Counted from the first letter of the stretch, positions 49,490 through 59,360 are shown. The stretch: 64,000 bases of DNA from Amycolatopsis sp. GM8 (GCF_021653975.1 NZ_JAJKFK010000002.1:372001-436000); one strand, 5' to 3'. Made by a program: numbers and translations. Notes: generated by a model from the letters alone, not told the origin.

Positions 49490-51028
49490 TCAGTCCTGAA
49501 CCGCTTTGTGCTCATCGGACAGTCGCCGGGTTCGTATCGTCACGGCGGCAACCACAGCAGCAGCACAGGCAATGGCCGCGATGAGCAGCATCGTATGCTG
49601 AAAAGCTGATTGATACGCTGCTGCCGCCACCTCAGCAATACCTCGATTCGAGGACGCCATCGAATCCGCTGGCCGAACAATACGACCGATGACAACCTGC
49701 GCGGCGAGCTCATGCAGGGCAGTCCCCGGCGGAAGTCGTTCTCGCATATCGAATAACACGCTCGATACCCGTGCTTGAAAGAACATGCCTGTCAGACTGA
49801 TCCCTAGCACGACACCAAGGTATTCGATTGATTGATTGTAGCCCGACGACATACCGGCACGACCGGGCTGAGCCCTGTCGATGACGACCATGAGCCTGAT
49901 CGGATTCCACAGCCCCAAACCAAAACCGGAGATGACCATCATGAGCACGAGTGTTGTCCAGAGCTCGAAAGGTCCGCTCGTCGCGCCCAGCGCGGCACCC
50001 ACAGCGACGAGCGAAGTGGACAGCACGAGTAATGCACGAATGGAAACTCGCTTCGCCAGGCTCGCCGACGAGATGTTGCCCACCCACACCAGGAGGGTCA
50101 ACGGCAGCATCGCCACCCCGGTCAATCCCGGTGAAAGGCCGATCTTGTTCTGCAGGTAGACAGTCGAGAAGAATATTATCGAGATAGAGGTGGTGCCCGT
50201 CACGAGCGCAAGGATCAGCATGCCGTTGGTCGTGAGATCGCGAAATTCAGCTACGTCGAAAAGGGCGTGTCGGCCACGTCTCCGCTCTATGAACACGAAG
50301 GCAACCGCTGCCGTGGCAGTGGTCCCGACCAGGAGCCACGTCGTCCCACCGGCGCCGGCCGGGTTCCCGACCTGCATCGCCAAGCCGACGAACGAACTCA
50401 TTCCCACGATTATGAGCGCCCCACCGCCCCAGTCGATGGGCGCTGACGGCCGGGTGGCCGGTGAACCGGCAAACCTCCTGAGCAGCCAGGCTATGGCAAC
50501 GCAGGCCGGCACGTTGACCAGAAATATCGAGCGCCATCCGAAGGAACTGATCAAGGCGCCGCCAAACATCGGCCCGAAAGCCATGGCGAAACCCGCCACC
50601 GAGCCGTAGATCCCTAGCGCGAAACTCCGTTGCCTGCCCTCGAAGACTTCACTCAGCAGGGCCGGGCCCACCGCGAGCAGCGCGGCTCCGCCAATGCCCT
50701 GCACCGAGCGCGCCGCGATCAGCAACGTGGCATTAGCCGAGATTCCACAGAGCAGGGACATGACACAGAAGACCGCAAGTCCTGCGGTGTACGTCCTCTT
50801 CCTGCCCCAACGGTCTGATATCGACCCGACCAACAAGAGAAATGTGGCAAGACCAGTCGAGTAGGAGTTGATCACCCACTGTAGATCGTCGAAGTCGGCG
50901 TGGAGCGAGACACCGAGCGCCGGTACCGCGAGTTGAGCGCCTATCACGTCGAGTTGCACGATTCCGGCGGACGCCGCAACCGCGGCAAGGATTCGGCGTT
51001 GACCTGTTCTCTGTGTCGTGATCTGCAC
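49490..51028 (-). CDS. MFS exporter, DHA2 (EmrB/QacA) family, 14 TM
   Basis: The protein has 512 residues from GTG 51028. Motif A is GSISDRWGRKRTYTAGL, motif C lies in GPMFGGALISSFGWRSIF, and an early Asp in GIVQLDVIGAQLAVPAL is typical of DHA2 proteins. About 14 membrane helices are expected. It is a proton-driven drug or natural-product exporter. Its closeness to the phosphoramidate/amino-sugar genes makes it a candidate export or self-resistance pump, but the RpiR/ABC genes lie between. Confidence 0.9.
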   Translation of the reverse strand: MQITTQRTGQRRILAAVAASAGIVQLDVIGAQLAVPALGVSLHADFDDLQWVINSYSTGLATFLLLVGSISDRWGRKRTYTAGLAVFCVMSLLCGISANATLLIAARSVQGIGGAALLAVGPALLSEVFEGRQRSFALGIYGSVAGFAMAFGPMFGGALISSFGWRSIFLVNVPACVAIAWLLRRFAGSPATRPSAPIDWGGGALIIVGMSSFVGLAMQVGNPAGAGGTTWLLVGTTATAAVAFVFIERRRGRHALFDVAEFRDLTTNGMLILALVTGTTSISIIFFSTVYLQNKIGLSPGLTGVAMLPLTLLVWVGNISSASLAKRVSIRALLVLSTSLVAVGAALGATSGPFELWTTLVLMMVISGFGLGLWNPIRLMVVIDRAQPGRAGMSSGYNQSIEYLGVVLGISLTGMFFQARVSSVLFDMRERLPPGTALHELAAQVVIGRIVRPADSMASSNRGIAEVAAAAYQSAFQHTMLLIAAIACAAAVVAAVTIRTRRLSDEHKAVQD

Positions 51029-51319
51029 GAGGACTCAGACCGTCCACCGACGAGAGATCATCGGAACGATGACAACCGGCCTATCCTCGCCGGATCCTGT
51101 CCGAAAAAGCAGGCGTCGGTCGGCATGTCGTCCTGTTCCGCACGCGGGCCGAGCTCTGGTCACCCCGACTACGTTTCCTGAGCTGCCGCAGTCCAGCCAG
51201 GGGGCTGAGTTCACCCGTTCCCGACCATCATCGCAGTCAAGCTGCCTCGAGGCACCGGGGTAGGCAAGCCAGCCTTCCCCCGTCTCGGCGCTGTACATCG
51301 CCCGTGTAAGCTCTTCGGC

Positions 51320-51409
51320 GGAGGATTGGCCGAGCGGCCTAAGGCGCACGATTGGAAATCGTGTTGGGTGTTACAGCCCTCACGGGTTCGAATCCCGTAT
51401 CCTCCGCCA
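51320..51409 (+). tRNA. tRNA-Ser (anticodon GGA)
   Basis: Acceptor stem GGAGGAT (51320-51326) pairs with ATCCTCC (51399-51405), then discriminator G and encoded CCA (51407-51409). The anticodon arm is CACGA-TTGGAAA-TCGTG with anticodon GGA at 51354-51356. The long variable arm and the T-loop GGTTCGAATCC confirm a class II serine tRNA. About 290 bases upstream (51029-51319) show no gene. Confidence 0.96.
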
Positions 51410-51418
51410 GCTACCGGG

Positions 51419-51453
51419 CAGAACGCCGGGCACCTCGCGTGCCCGGCGTTCTG
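51419..51453 (+). terminator. Strong hairpin terminator after tRNA-Ser
   Basis: A perfect 15-base-pair stem (arms CAGAACGCCGGGCAC and GTGCCCGGCGTTCTG, loop CTCGC) starts 10 bases after the tRNA CCA and is followed by TTGT. A hairpin of closely similar sequence follows the other tRNA-Ser (59538-59578). Confidence 0.85.
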
Positions 51454-51648
51454 TTGTAGCGGACCGCGGTGGCGACTGCCGAACCAGCGGAGCGGCACGT
51501 CAAAATCACCCTAACAGTGCCACCACCAGCACAAGAGTCACCTGAACGGCCTAGTGCGATCATCGCTCGGAGCTACCGATAGTTTTACGTGGGTCGTCAC
51601 CAACGACGACCAACGCAAAGCTCGACAGACCGAGGAGAACCCGCGCCG

Positions 51649-51909
51649 ATGGCCGGAGTGGAAGAGATCCGTGCAGGGATCGCGATGGCGAACGAGAAGT
51701 GCAACGCCAGCGTCGCCGCCCTGCAACAGGCCGCCCAGGCACTCGAGGAGGCTCAGCAGATCCTGGGACAGGTCACATCCGGTAGCACCCAGCCCGAGGT
51801 GACTCAGGCACACGGGTTACTCGCGGAAGCCGTTCAGGGGATCAACGGTCAGCAGAGCACGATTCAGGCCGCAGTGTCGTCGGCCGAGTCCTACTCCGCT
51901 CGGCTGTAG
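51649..51909 (+). CDS. Small helical protein, WXG100-size, first gene of FtsK-like operon
   Basis: The protein has 86 residues from ATG 51649, with GAGGAG 11 bases upstream. It is predicted all-helical with Ala/Gln/Glu-rich heptads (VAALQQAAQALEEAQQILGQ). Size and helical-hairpin character resemble ESX/WXG100 substrates, but no WXG motif is seen. A TAG stop abuts the next ATG directly. It is probably a structural partner or substrate of the ATPase two genes downstream. No family is recognised. Confidence 0.75.
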   Translation: MAGVEEIRAGIAMANEKCNASVAALQQAAQALEEAQQILGQVTSGSTQPEVTQAHGLLAEAVQGINGQQSTIQAAVSSAESYSARL

Positions 51910-52158
51910 ATGTACTCGCTGGGCGAGCTCCATGCGCAACTGGCCGCATTCCGTGCGAAACTGGCTGAGGCAACCGGACACACCAATCGTGCGGTGGAGC
52001 TGCTGGATGAGGCACGCGAAACGATCGTCACGGCCTTCGAGCAGGCGGAGCCCTGGCTACCGCCCGAGCTCGCACTCGCCGCGGACCGGCTGCGCCAGGA
52101 CGCCGACCGGCTCGCTGCCGCCGACCAGCTGGTGAGCGGCTACCAGGCCAGCCTCTGA
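51910..52158 (+). CDS. Second small helical protein of the FtsK-like operon
   Basis: The protein has 82 residues; the ATG follows the previous stop with no gap. It is helical throughout (LHAQLAAFRAKLAEATGHTN, ADRLRQDADRLAAADQLV) with a PWLPPE kink in the middle, consistent with a helical hairpin. The stop overlaps the ATPase ATG (TGATG). No family is recognised; it is possibly a heterodimer partner of the first small protein, as in EsxA/EsxB pairs. Confidence 0.75.
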   Translation: MYSLGELHAQLAAFRAKLAEATGHTNRAVELLDEARETIVTAFEQAEPWLPPELALAADRLRQDADRLAAADQLVSGYQASL

Positions 52159-54857
52159 TGAAGCTCGCGAAGTCCAGCACGCAGCGCGGCCGGGTCCTGA
52201 CCGCGCTGAACGCGATACGCCAGCAGCTCGGCCTCGTCCTCGGTGCGGCGGACGCCGCGCGCCAATCCGCCGAGGCCGAGCTGGACCGGCTCCAGCTGGA
52301 ACAACGCATCGTCCGGGGCGGCGGCAACGACGAGGACCTGCGGCACCCCGCGCTGGCCGGCGTCCGCGAGCAGCTGGACACCGTGCGAGCCGCGTTCTAC
52401 CAGGACGCCGCCACCGTCCCCGGCCGTCTCCGCGAGCTGGTCGCCGAGACGGCACCCGGGCCGCCGAGCCGCCCGCCGGGTGACTGGCTCGGCCGCATCG
52501 GCAACGCAAAGCTCACCGTACCGCCATTGTGGCGCATCGGTTCGTCCACTGTGGACTCGACGGGGCCGTTCCCGGTCGCCGTTCCACTGCTGGACGAGTC
52601 GCACCTCGCGATCACCACCGCGCCGAAGACCCGCGACGCGGCCGAGTCGCTGATCGAGGGGCTCCTGCTGCGAGTCCTGACCAGCATGGAGCCCGGCGCG
52701 GTCCGCGTGCACCTGTGGGACGTCGGCCAGCTCACCGCCGTCCTGCCCAACCTGTACCCGCTGAGCCGCACCAGCGCGGTCACCACCTACGACCCCGCCC
52801 GGCTCGACGACCTCCTCGACGAGCTCGCCGGGTACATCCGCCGCACGCACGCCCAGAGCATGCAGGCCGGGCACCATTCGCTGCGCAGCATGCGCGAAGC
52901 CCTCGGCCAGCGCACCGATCCGTGGCGCATCGTGGTGTTCTTCGGCAACGGCGAGGAGTGGACGCGCGAGCAACTCCGCGAGCTCAAACGCATCGCCGGG
53001 GGCGCGCTCGCCGCCGGGATCTCGCTCATCGGCGTGGACCTGCCGACGATGTTCGGCGGCGGCGTCGAGAACATCCGGCTCGTCGACGAGCAGCACGCCG
53101 TGACCAGCATGACCGGGGCGGACATCGTCGTCGACCTCGATCCGCCGATCCCGGCCGTGGAGGTCAGCGGCGCGGCCCACCGGCTCGCGGACGCGCTCAT
53201 CGCCAAGCAGGGCGGGCCGCGATCCTTCGCCGATCTGCTCCCCACCGAGTTCGGGCAGGAAAGCTCCGCCCGCGAACTTCGTGCGCCCGTCGGGTTTTTC
53301 GAGGGTGACCCGGTCGAGGTGGTCATCGGCGACGGCACCCCGCACGCGCTGATCGGCGGCCCGAGCGGCTCCGGCAAGACGAACTTCCTGTACTCCCTCA
53401 TCGGCAGCCTCGCCGCCCGCTACCCACCCGGTGAACTGGCGCTCTACCTGCTGGACTTCAAGGAAGGCGTGTCCTTCGCGGGCCTCGCGCCCGGCCGCCG
53501 CGACGCGAGCTGGCTGCCGCATGCCCGGCTCATCGGGGTCAACGTCAACACCGACCGCGAGTTCGGGCTGGCGCTGCTGCGGTTCCTCGCGGACGAGCTG
53601 CGGCGCCGCTCGGCCGCGGCGAAGGAGCACGAGGTCACGGACCTGGCCGAGCTGCGCAAGCAGGACCCGGATGGCCACTGGCCGCGGATCGTCGCCGTGA
53701 TCGACGAGTTCCAGTACCTGTTCGCGGGCCGTGACGCGGTGACGAACCAGGCGACCGCGCTGCTCGAAGACATCGCCCGCCGCGGCCGCGCACAGGGCAT
53801 CCACCTGATCCTCGCGAGCCAGGACATCGCCGGGATCGACGCGTTCTGGGGCAAGCCCGCGGTGTTCGAGCAGTGCACGCTGCGGATCGCGATGCCGAAG
53901 GCGCGGCGCGTGCTGGCCGAGACGAACAACGCCGCGGTCGCCGCGCCGAAGTGGCACGCCGTGGTGAACCACGACTCGGGTGTCGCGCACGGCAACCAGC
54001 TCGCGCACGTGCCCGACGCCAGCAGCCGTGACATCTTCTCGTCCCTGCAACGAAAACTGTGGGAGCAGTACGCCGACGAGCATCAGCGCCCACGTCTGTT
54101 CGACGGCGCGCATTCGCCGACGCTGGAGCACATCCCGGCGTTCGCCGCGCTCACTCCCGGTGGCCGGCCGCGGGCGCTGCTCGGCCAGTCGATCGACGTC
54201 GAGGACGCGGCGTGCGCGGTGGACCTGTTCAGCGCACCGGGCCGGAATCTCGCCGTGCTCGGCACGGCCGCCGCCGAAGCACTGTCCATTCTGGACGCCG
54301 CCGCGAAATCCCTGGCGCGGCAGTACCAACCGCACGAGGTCGAGTTTCTGGTGTCCTGTTTGGTCGATCGCTGCGCACCGCCGGTGGACCACCTGGTGCA
54401 GACGCTGAAGGCCGAGGGGCACCTGGTCGAGATGCTGCACGAGGACGAGCTCGGCGCCCGCATGCTCAGGCTCACCGAAGAGCCGTCCGCGCACACGCGG
54501 ATGTTGTTGCTCTACGGCGTCGACGCGGCGTTGCCGTTGCTGGAAGCCAAGAAACCGGGCGAACTCAAGAGCGGGCTGGACCACTTCCGCACCGTGCTCA
54601 AGCAGGGCCCGACGAAGAACGTGCACACGCTCGGCTGGTGGCGCAGCACGGCGCGGCTCAAGGACACGCTGGGCTTCGGCGGCACCGACGACATCGGCGC
54701 CTGGGCCGCGCTCGACGTGCAGGGCGCCGAGCTGAGCCAGTTCGCGGCCGGACAGGTCGTGCAGTGGTCGCCGCGGCCGGGACGCGCACTGTTCTTCGAC
54801 CGCAGCACGCACGTCTCGCCGGAAGTCATGATCCCGTTCGACCGCCCGGAGTACTGA
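52158..54857 (+). CDS. FtsK/SpoIIIE-type ATPase, EccC-like, soluble
   Basis: The protein has 899 residues. The N-terminal ~100 residues are coiled coil. The first RecA-like domain has Walker A IGGPSGSGKTNFLYS (~399-413) and Walker B RIVAVIDEFQYLF (~510-522), followed by LILASQDIAGID. A second related domain (~670-880) has lost its Walker A (NLAVLGTAAAEAL), like the degenerate second and third ATPase domains of EccC. There are no membrane helices, unlike EccC or FtsK. Overlapping stop/start junctions bind it to the three small genes around it. A DNA- or protein-translocating motor is likely; its cargo is unknown. Confidence 0.88.
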   Translation: MKLAKSSTQRGRVLTALNAIRQQLGLVLGAADAARQSAEAELDRLQLEQRIVRGGGNDEDLRHPALAGVREQLDTVRAAFYQDAATVPGRLRELVAETAPGPPSRPPGDWLGRIGNAKLTVPPLWRIGSSTVDSTGPFPVAVPLLDESHLAITTAPKTRDAAESLIEGLLLRVLTSMEPGAVRVHLWDVGQLTAVLPNLYPLSRTSAVTTYDPARLDDLLDELAGYIRRTHAQSMQAGHHSLRSMREALGQRTDPWRIVVFFGNGEEWTREQLRELKRIAGGALAAGISLIGVDLPTMFGGGVENIRLVDEQHAVTSMTGADIVVDLDPPIPAVEVSGAAHRLADALIAKQGGPRSFADLLPTEFGQESSARELRAPVGFFEGDPVEVVIGDGTPHALIGGPSGSGKTNFLYSLIGSLAARYPPGELALYLLDFKEGVSFAGLAPGRRDASWLPHARLIGVNVNTDREFGLALLRFLADELRRRSAAAKEHEVTDLAELRKQDPDGHWPRIVAVIDEFQYLFAGRDAVTNQATALLEDIARRGRAQGIHLILASQDIAGIDAFWGKPAVFEQCTLRIAMPKARRVLAETNNAAVAAPKWHAVVNHDSGVAHGNQLAHVPDASSRDIFSSLQRKLWEQYADEHQRPRLFDGAHSPTLEHIPAFAALTPGGRPRALLGQSIDVEDAACAVDLFSAPGRNLAVLGTAAAEALSILDAAAKSLARQYQPHEVEFLVSCLVDRCAPPVDHLVQTLKAEGHLVEMLHEDELGARMLRLTEEPSAHTRMLLLYGVDAALPLLEAKKPGELKSGLDHFRTVLKQGPTKNVHTLGWWRSTARLKDTLGFGGTDDIGAWAALDVQGAELSQFAAGQVVQWSPRPGRALFFDRSTHVSPEVMIPFDRPEY

Positions 54858-55216
54858 TGGAATCGCCGGCCATGCGCTACAAGGAAATCGTCGGGCTCGC
54901 CGGGAAAGCGGCCGAGGAATTGCGCGCGTGGGAGCTGCGGCGCGGCCAGGAACTCGATGCCGAGATCCTGGCCGCCGAGCAGGCCGTCGCGGAGGCGGCA
55001 CAACGCGAGCAGCGGACCGCACAGACCGCGCACAACTGGTGGCGCATGGCGGAGGACAACGTCTCGCGGCTGCCGTGGCTCGAGGTCGCCGACGGCCCCA
55101 CCCCTGCCGCTCACGCGCACGCCTCGTGGCTGGACCGCTACCTCAACGAACTCAAGCCGATGTACCAGGAGCTCGTGGATTCGGTGCTGTCACTGGGCTG
55201 GCGCGCCCGGCGCTGA
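54857..55216 (+). CDS. Small helical protein, last gene of FtsK-like operon
   Basis: The protein has 119 residues. The ATG overlaps the ATPase stop (TGATG at 54855-54859). The N-terminal two thirds is a long Ala/Glu-rich helix (EELRAWELRRGQELDAEIL) and the C-terminus is Trp-rich (NWWRMAEDN, LPWLEV, SWLDRYLNELKPMY). No family is recognised. Tight coupling suggests a stable complex with the ATPase. Confidence 0.75.
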   Translation: MESPAMRYKEIVGLAGKAAEELRAWELRRGQELDAEILAAEQAVAEAAQREQRTAQTAHNWWRMAEDNVSRLPWLEVADGPTPAAHAHASWLDRYLNELKPMYQELVDSVLSLGWRARR

Positions 55217-55242
55217 CCGGGCGGCCACGAACCCGAAGTGAG

Positions 55243-56421
55243 CTACGCCAGGTCCTTCAGCGCCGCCGCCCGATCGGTGCGTTCCCACGGCAGATCCAGA
55301 TCGTCGCGACCGAAATGGCCGTACGAAGCGGTTTGCGCGTAGATCGGGCGCAGCAGGTCCAGGTCCCGGATGATCGCCGCCGGGCGCAGGTCGAACACCT
55401 CGCCGATCACGGTCTGGATCTTCGCCGGGGAAACCTGTTCGGTACCAAAGGTTTCCACGAACAGCCCGACCGGGGCTGCTTGCCCGATCGCATACGCCAC
55501 CTGGATCTCGACCCGCTCCGCGAGACCCGCGGCGACCACGTTCTTCGCGACCCACCGCATCGCGTACGCCGCCGAACGATCCACTTTGGACGGATCCTTG
55601 CCGGAGAACGCGCCGCCGCCGTGCCGGGCCATCCCGCCGTAGGTGTCGACGATGATCTTCCGGCCGGTCAGGCCCGCGTCGCCCATCGGGCCACCAACGA
55701 CGAACCGGCCGGTCGGGTTGATCAGGATCTTCGGGTCCTCGGCGGCCAGTCCGAGCGAGGCGATCTCGGGCGCGATCACGTGCTCGCGCAGGTCGTGCGC
55801 CAGCATCGTGTCCAGGTCGATGCCCTCCGCGTGCTGGCTGGAGATCACCACCGTGTCCAGCCGCACCGGCCGGTCCCCGGCGTATTCGATGGTCACCTGC
55901 GTCTTGCCGTCGGGGCGCAGGTATGGCACGGTGCCGTTCTTGCGCACGGCCGTCAACCGGCGCGACAACCGGTGCGCCAGCGCAATCGGCAACGGCATCA
56001 GCTCCGGCGTGTCCGAGCACGCGTAGCCGAACATCAGGCCCTGGTCGCCCGCGCCCTGCCGGTCGAGCTCGTCCAGCGTGTCGTCCACGCGGGACACGCC
56101 CTGGGCGATATCGGGCGATTGCGCACCAATCGCGACGTTCACCCCGCACGAGTGACCGTCGAAGCCCTTCGCCGACTGGTCGTAGCCGATGTCCAGGATC
56201 TTCTCCCGGACCAGCGTCGGAACGTCCACATAGGCCTCGGTCGTCACCTCACCGGCGACGTGCACCTGTCCCGTCGTGATCAGCGACTCGACCGCCACCC
56301 GGCTCCGGGGATCGGCGGCCAGCAACGCGTCCAGGATCGTGTCGCTGATCGCGTCGCACATCTTGTCGGGATGTCCCTCGGTCACCGACTCACTGGTGAA
56401 CAATCGCCGGTCTGCGTGCAC
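55243..56421 (-). CDS. metK: S-adenosylmethionine synthetase
   Basis: The protein has 392 residues. GTG 56421 is chosen, with GAGGAG about 9 bases upstream. Signatures: [43 protein letters not shown], and [19 protein letters not shown] with the P-loop-like segment. The enzyme makes SAM from methionine and ATP and supplies all methyltransferases and radical SAM enzymes in the cell. It is a chromosomal housekeeping gene. Confidence 0.97.
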   Translation of the reverse strand: MHADRRLFTSESVTEGHPDKMCDAISDTILDALLAADPRSRVAVESLITTGQVHVAGEVTTEAYVDVPTLVREKILDIGYDQSAKGFDGHSCGVNVAIGAQSPDIAQGVSRVDDTLDELDRQGAGDQGLMFGYACSDTPELMPLPIALAHRLSRRLTAVRKNGTVPYLRPDGKTQVTIEYAGDRPVRLDTVVISSQHAEGIDLDTMLAHDLREHVIAPEIASLGLAAEDPKILINPTGRFVVGGPMGDAGLTGRKIIVDTYGGMARHGGGAFSGKDPSKVDRSAAYAMRWVAKNVVAAGLAERVEIQVAYAIGQAAPVGLFVETFGTEQVSPAKIQTVIGEVFDLRPAAIIRDLDLLRPIYAQTASYGHFGRDDLDLPWERTDRAAALKDLA

Positions 56422-56565
56422 GGTGCCGTCTCCTCGGTCGTGGGTGCTGTTGCTCGAAGGTCGGCCGTGGCGCGCAGTTGTTACACCTCCCACCTACCGG
56501 ACGGTTCCGCGGAACCACGGCGGTGCTCCGTCCGTCGTAGCCGCTGAAGTGGAAGGGGGACGTCG

Positions 56566-56802
56566 ATGGAGCGCGAGCGAAAACCGCTGCCCCGGCGCCG
56601 GCAACGCGAGCCGCGCATCACCGTCGCGGAGGACGACTGGGGTCTGGTCGAGGTCGGGGTGACCAGAACCGGTGAGATCGTCGAGGTCGCGATCAACACG
56701 GCGCTCGCCACCGAGGTCGAACTCACCGACCTCGCCGAGGCGATGCTGCAGGCGGCCCGGGCCGCTCAGCACCGGGCCACCTCCTTGCGCTCCGTTCAGT
56801 GA
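56566..56802 (+). CDS. Small conserved-looking protein of unknown function
   Basis: The protein has 78 residues from ATG 56566, with GGAAGGGGG upstream. A basic N-terminus (ERERKPLPRRRQREPR) is followed by ITVAEDDWGLVEVGVTRTGEIVEVAINTALA, a short beta-rich domain, and a helical tail. It is divergent from metK with a 145-base gap. No function is recognised. The 3' end overlaps the convergent nuclease gene by 7 bases. Confidence 0.7.
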   Translation: MERERKPLPRRRQREPRITVAEDDWGLVEVGVTRTGEIVEVAINTALATEVELTDLAEAMLQAARAAQHRATSLRSVQ

Positions 56803-59174
56803 CAGGGGCGGAACCGGATGATCTGCGGATCGTGATCGGACGCCTGCGTGGCGAACTCGGCGTTGATGTGCACGACGTCGTAGTCCACGCCGCGCGGGTC
56901 CGCGGTCAGGATGTGGTCGAGCACCTGCGAGTTGCCCTCGAAGACGTAGCTGTAGCGCTCGCGGGCGGGCAGCGTGTTGATCAGGTCCGTCAGCTTGCCG
57001 CCCTGGGTGAGCGTTTGCAGCGCCGGTGAGAACTGGTAGTCGTTCAGGTCCCCGGCCACGATCACGTTGGCGTTGTGGTCGGCGGCCAGCAGCTGGTCGA
57101 CGAAGCCGCGCAGCACCTGCGCCTGCTTTCCGCGCTGCACCTCGGAACTGCGCGTCGGCGGCTGGAAGCGGCCGTGCGTCGGCTGGTCGCCGCCCTTGGA
57201 GTTGAAGTGGTTGGCGATCACGAACACGGTGCGGCCGCGGAAGACGAACTCACCGGCCAGCGGTTTGCGGCTGTCCTGCCACGCGTCGTTGGCCGGGTCG
57301 ACCCGGCCGGGCGAGATGGACAGGTGCGCCTTGTTGTGGTCCTTGACGACGGACACCGCGGTGGTCGCGTCACCGCCCGGACGGTCTACAAAGGACACGC
57401 GCTTCGGGTTGAACAGGAAGCCGACGCGGATGTTCCCGCCCGGCTCACCGCCGTCCTTGCCTTCCTGCGGGTCGATCTCGCGCCACTGGTAGCTCGGGCC
57501 GCCGGCCGCGACGATCGCGTCGGTGAACCGCTTCAGCGTCTGGTCGGCGGCGACCAGCCCGTCGCCGTTGCCGTCCGCGCCGTTGTTGTCCTGGATCTCC
57601 TCCAGGGTCACGACGTCCGGCGAGGCGAGGTTGTCGACGATGCCGTGCGCCAGCTGGTCGAACTTGTCCTGAGTGTCCACAGCGGACAGGTTCTCGACGT
57701 TGTAGGTCGCCACCGCCAGCTCGTCCGGACGCTGCTTGCGGGTGACCTCCTTGGTGATTCCTCCACTGTGGACATCACCGAGGACGTTGGCCTGCAGCGT
57801 GTAGCCGCCGAACGAGTCGTACTCGATGGGGCCGGAGGTGACGCCGGTCAGCTCGTCGCCGGTGTTGACCGTCGGGAAAGGACGCTGCGCGAAGGGGATC
57901 AGCGACTCGACCTTCAGCACGCCCGTGTTGGGGTCGTTGTAGGCCGTGTAGAGCGTGCCGCCGCGCTTGGTCGGGTTCTCGTCGGGCTTCGTCGTCACGT
58001 ACAGCTCGTTGAAGGAGTTGCTCGGGCCGACGACGCGCGCGTTGCTGATGCTGACCGTTTCGCCCTCGTGCGCTTCCCAGAAGTCGAGGGAGTACTTGGC
58101 CGGCTCCAGCGGGAGGCTCTCGGTGTTGCCGCCCACCTGGGGGGCGAGGCTGTCCGGCACGGTGTTCGGGGTGATCACGGTCGGCGCGGGGACGGGGTTC
58201 CCGCTCGACTGGATCGTCCACTGTGGACCGGTCAGCTCCGTGGTCGACTGGTAGATCGAGTTGGTCGGGCTGTCCGGGTAGAACTCGGAGACGGTGCCGG
58301 TCACGGTGACCGCATCGCCCACGGCGACCGCCGGGGTGGTGGACCCGGTGAAGACCTGCAGGCCCTCGCTGGTGCGCGGGTCGTTGTCGGGCTGGGGGTC
58401 GGTGATCCAGAAGCCACGGGCCGAGCCGAACGCGCGGATCGCGGTGACGATGCCCGTGACACCGGTGACCTTCTGGCCCTTCAACGGCGAGATCCGGGTC
58501 GTGCCCTGGATGTCGTGGACCTTCGCGGCGACCGGCGGGGTGCCGCCGCCGGGAGTCTCGCCCTTGCTGTTGGTGGGTGAGGGCTCGCCGGCGGTGAAGT
58601 CGGCCGCGTTGTCGTCGGTGTCGGCGCCGGTGCGGGAGACCGAGGTGGTGTTGCTCGCGGCCGGGGCCGGGTTGGCTTCGCGGACGGTCGCGGCGCCGTA
58701 CCCGACGAGATCGTGGATCGACGCGTCGGCGGTGCAGTCGGCGGCGGTGAGGCAGGTCAGCGCGGTGGTGGCGTGCACGAGTGCGACCGTTCCGGCGCCC
58801 GCGGCCATCGCGATGGCGCCGGTCGCGTCGGGGGTCGGCAACGAGACGGTGCCACCCGATCCGGTGGACTCGGCGACGAGGTAGCGCGTGCCCGGCGCGA
58901 CGCTGCCGGCCAGCGGCGTGACCTGCCACTTGCTGGAGGCGCTCGGCGAGGCGGGCAGGTACTGCACGCTCCAGCCGTCGAGGCTCACCGCGGCGGCGCC
59001 GGCGTTGTTCAACTCGATGAAGTCGCTGGTCAGCGTGGCTCCGGAGTTGCCGCCACCGCCGTAGACCTCGCCGATGAGCACGTCGGTGCTCGGCGCGGCC
59101 AGCGCGGTGGAAGTGGAAGCGACCAGTCCGGCGGCGGCCACGAAGGCGAGCACACCTACTCTTCGAGAGATCAC
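56796..59174 (-). CDS. Secreted ExeM/NucH-type nuclease with lamin-tail domain
   Basis: The protein has 792 residues from GTG 59174. A Sec signal (VLAFVAAAGLVASTSTALA) precedes a lamin-tail-like domain (~30-150, VLIGEVYGGGGNSGATLTSDFIELNNAG). An OB-like middle region (~215-330, KGQKVTGVTGIVTAI) is followed by a C-terminal EEP nuclease domain (~470-790: VATYNVENLSA, VVTLEEIQDN, VFVIANHFNSKGGDQ, VIVAGDLNDYQ, ASDHDPQI). It is an extracellular DNase/phosphodiesterase for nutrient scavenging or biofilm turnover. Confidence 0.92.
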   Translation of the reverse strand: MISRRVGVLAFVAAAGLVASTSTALAAPSTDVLIGEVYGGGGNSGATLTSDFIELNNAGAAAVSLDGWSVQYLPASPSASSKWQVTPLAGSVAPGTRYLVAESTGSGGTVSLPTPDATGAIAMAAGAGTVALVHATTALTCLTAADCTADASIHDLVGYGAATVREANPAPAASNTTSVSRTGADTDDNAADFTAGEPSPTNSKGETPGGGTPPVAAKVHDIQGTTRISPLKGQKVTGVTGIVTAIRAFGSARGFWITDPQPDNDPRTSEGLQVFTGSTTPAVAVGDAVTVTGTVSEFYPDSPTNSIYQSTTELTGPQWTIQSSGNPVPAPTVITPNTVPDSLAPQVGGNTESLPLEPAKYSLDFWEAHEGETVSISNARVVGPSNSFNELYVTTKPDENPTKRGGTLYTAYNDPNTGVLKVESLIPFAQRPFPTVNTGDELTGVTSGPIEYDSFGGYTLQANVLGDVHSGGITKEVTRKQRPDELAVATYNVENLSAVDTQDKFDQLAHGIVDNLASPDVVTLEEIQDNNGADGNGDGLVAADQTLKRFTDAIVAAGGPSYQWREIDPQEGKDGGEPGGNIRVGFLFNPKRVSFVDRPGGDATTAVSVVKDHNKAHLSISPGRVDPANDAWQDSRKPLAGEFVFRGRTVFVIANHFNSKGGDQPTHGRFQPPTRSSEVQRGKQAQVLRGFVDQLLAADHNANVIVAGDLNDYQFSPALQTLTQGGKLTDLINTLPARERYSYVFEGNSQVLDHILTADPRGVDYDVVHINAEFATQASDHDPQIIRFRPCH

Positions 59175-59303
59175 GCTCAGTTCCCCTCAGTCTCGATCAG
59201 TCGAGGCATCCTCCCTCGGACTGGTGAGACAGGGGCAGACCAAACCGTAACAACTGGTAACGGTTGGGTTGTCGCGGGTTAAAAGGCCTTTCGCCGGGAG
59301 CCC

Positions 59304-59360
59304 CGGCAACGGTGGGATTTGAACCCACGGACGCGTTCAACCGTCACATGATTTCGAGTC
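59304..59360 (-). pseudogene. Truncated 3' half of tRNA-Ser, possible att remnant
   Basis: This 57-base segment matches 59591-59647, the 3' half of tRNA-Ser(CGA) including the anticodon loop, variable arm, T-arm and 3' acceptor strand, at 52 of 57 positions. It is in the same orientation, 287 bases away. The 5' half is absent. It could be an attachment-site copy left by an integrative element or a decayed duplicate tRNA. The 59361-59537 stretch between shows no convincing gene, and 59175-59303 is only the nuclease upstream region. Confidence 0.75.

Noticed and set aside
49490-51028. Assigning the DHA2 exporter as the definite exporter of the phosphoramidate product
   Set aside because: It is separated by the RpiR/ABC operon and points the other way. 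Only proximity supports the link.
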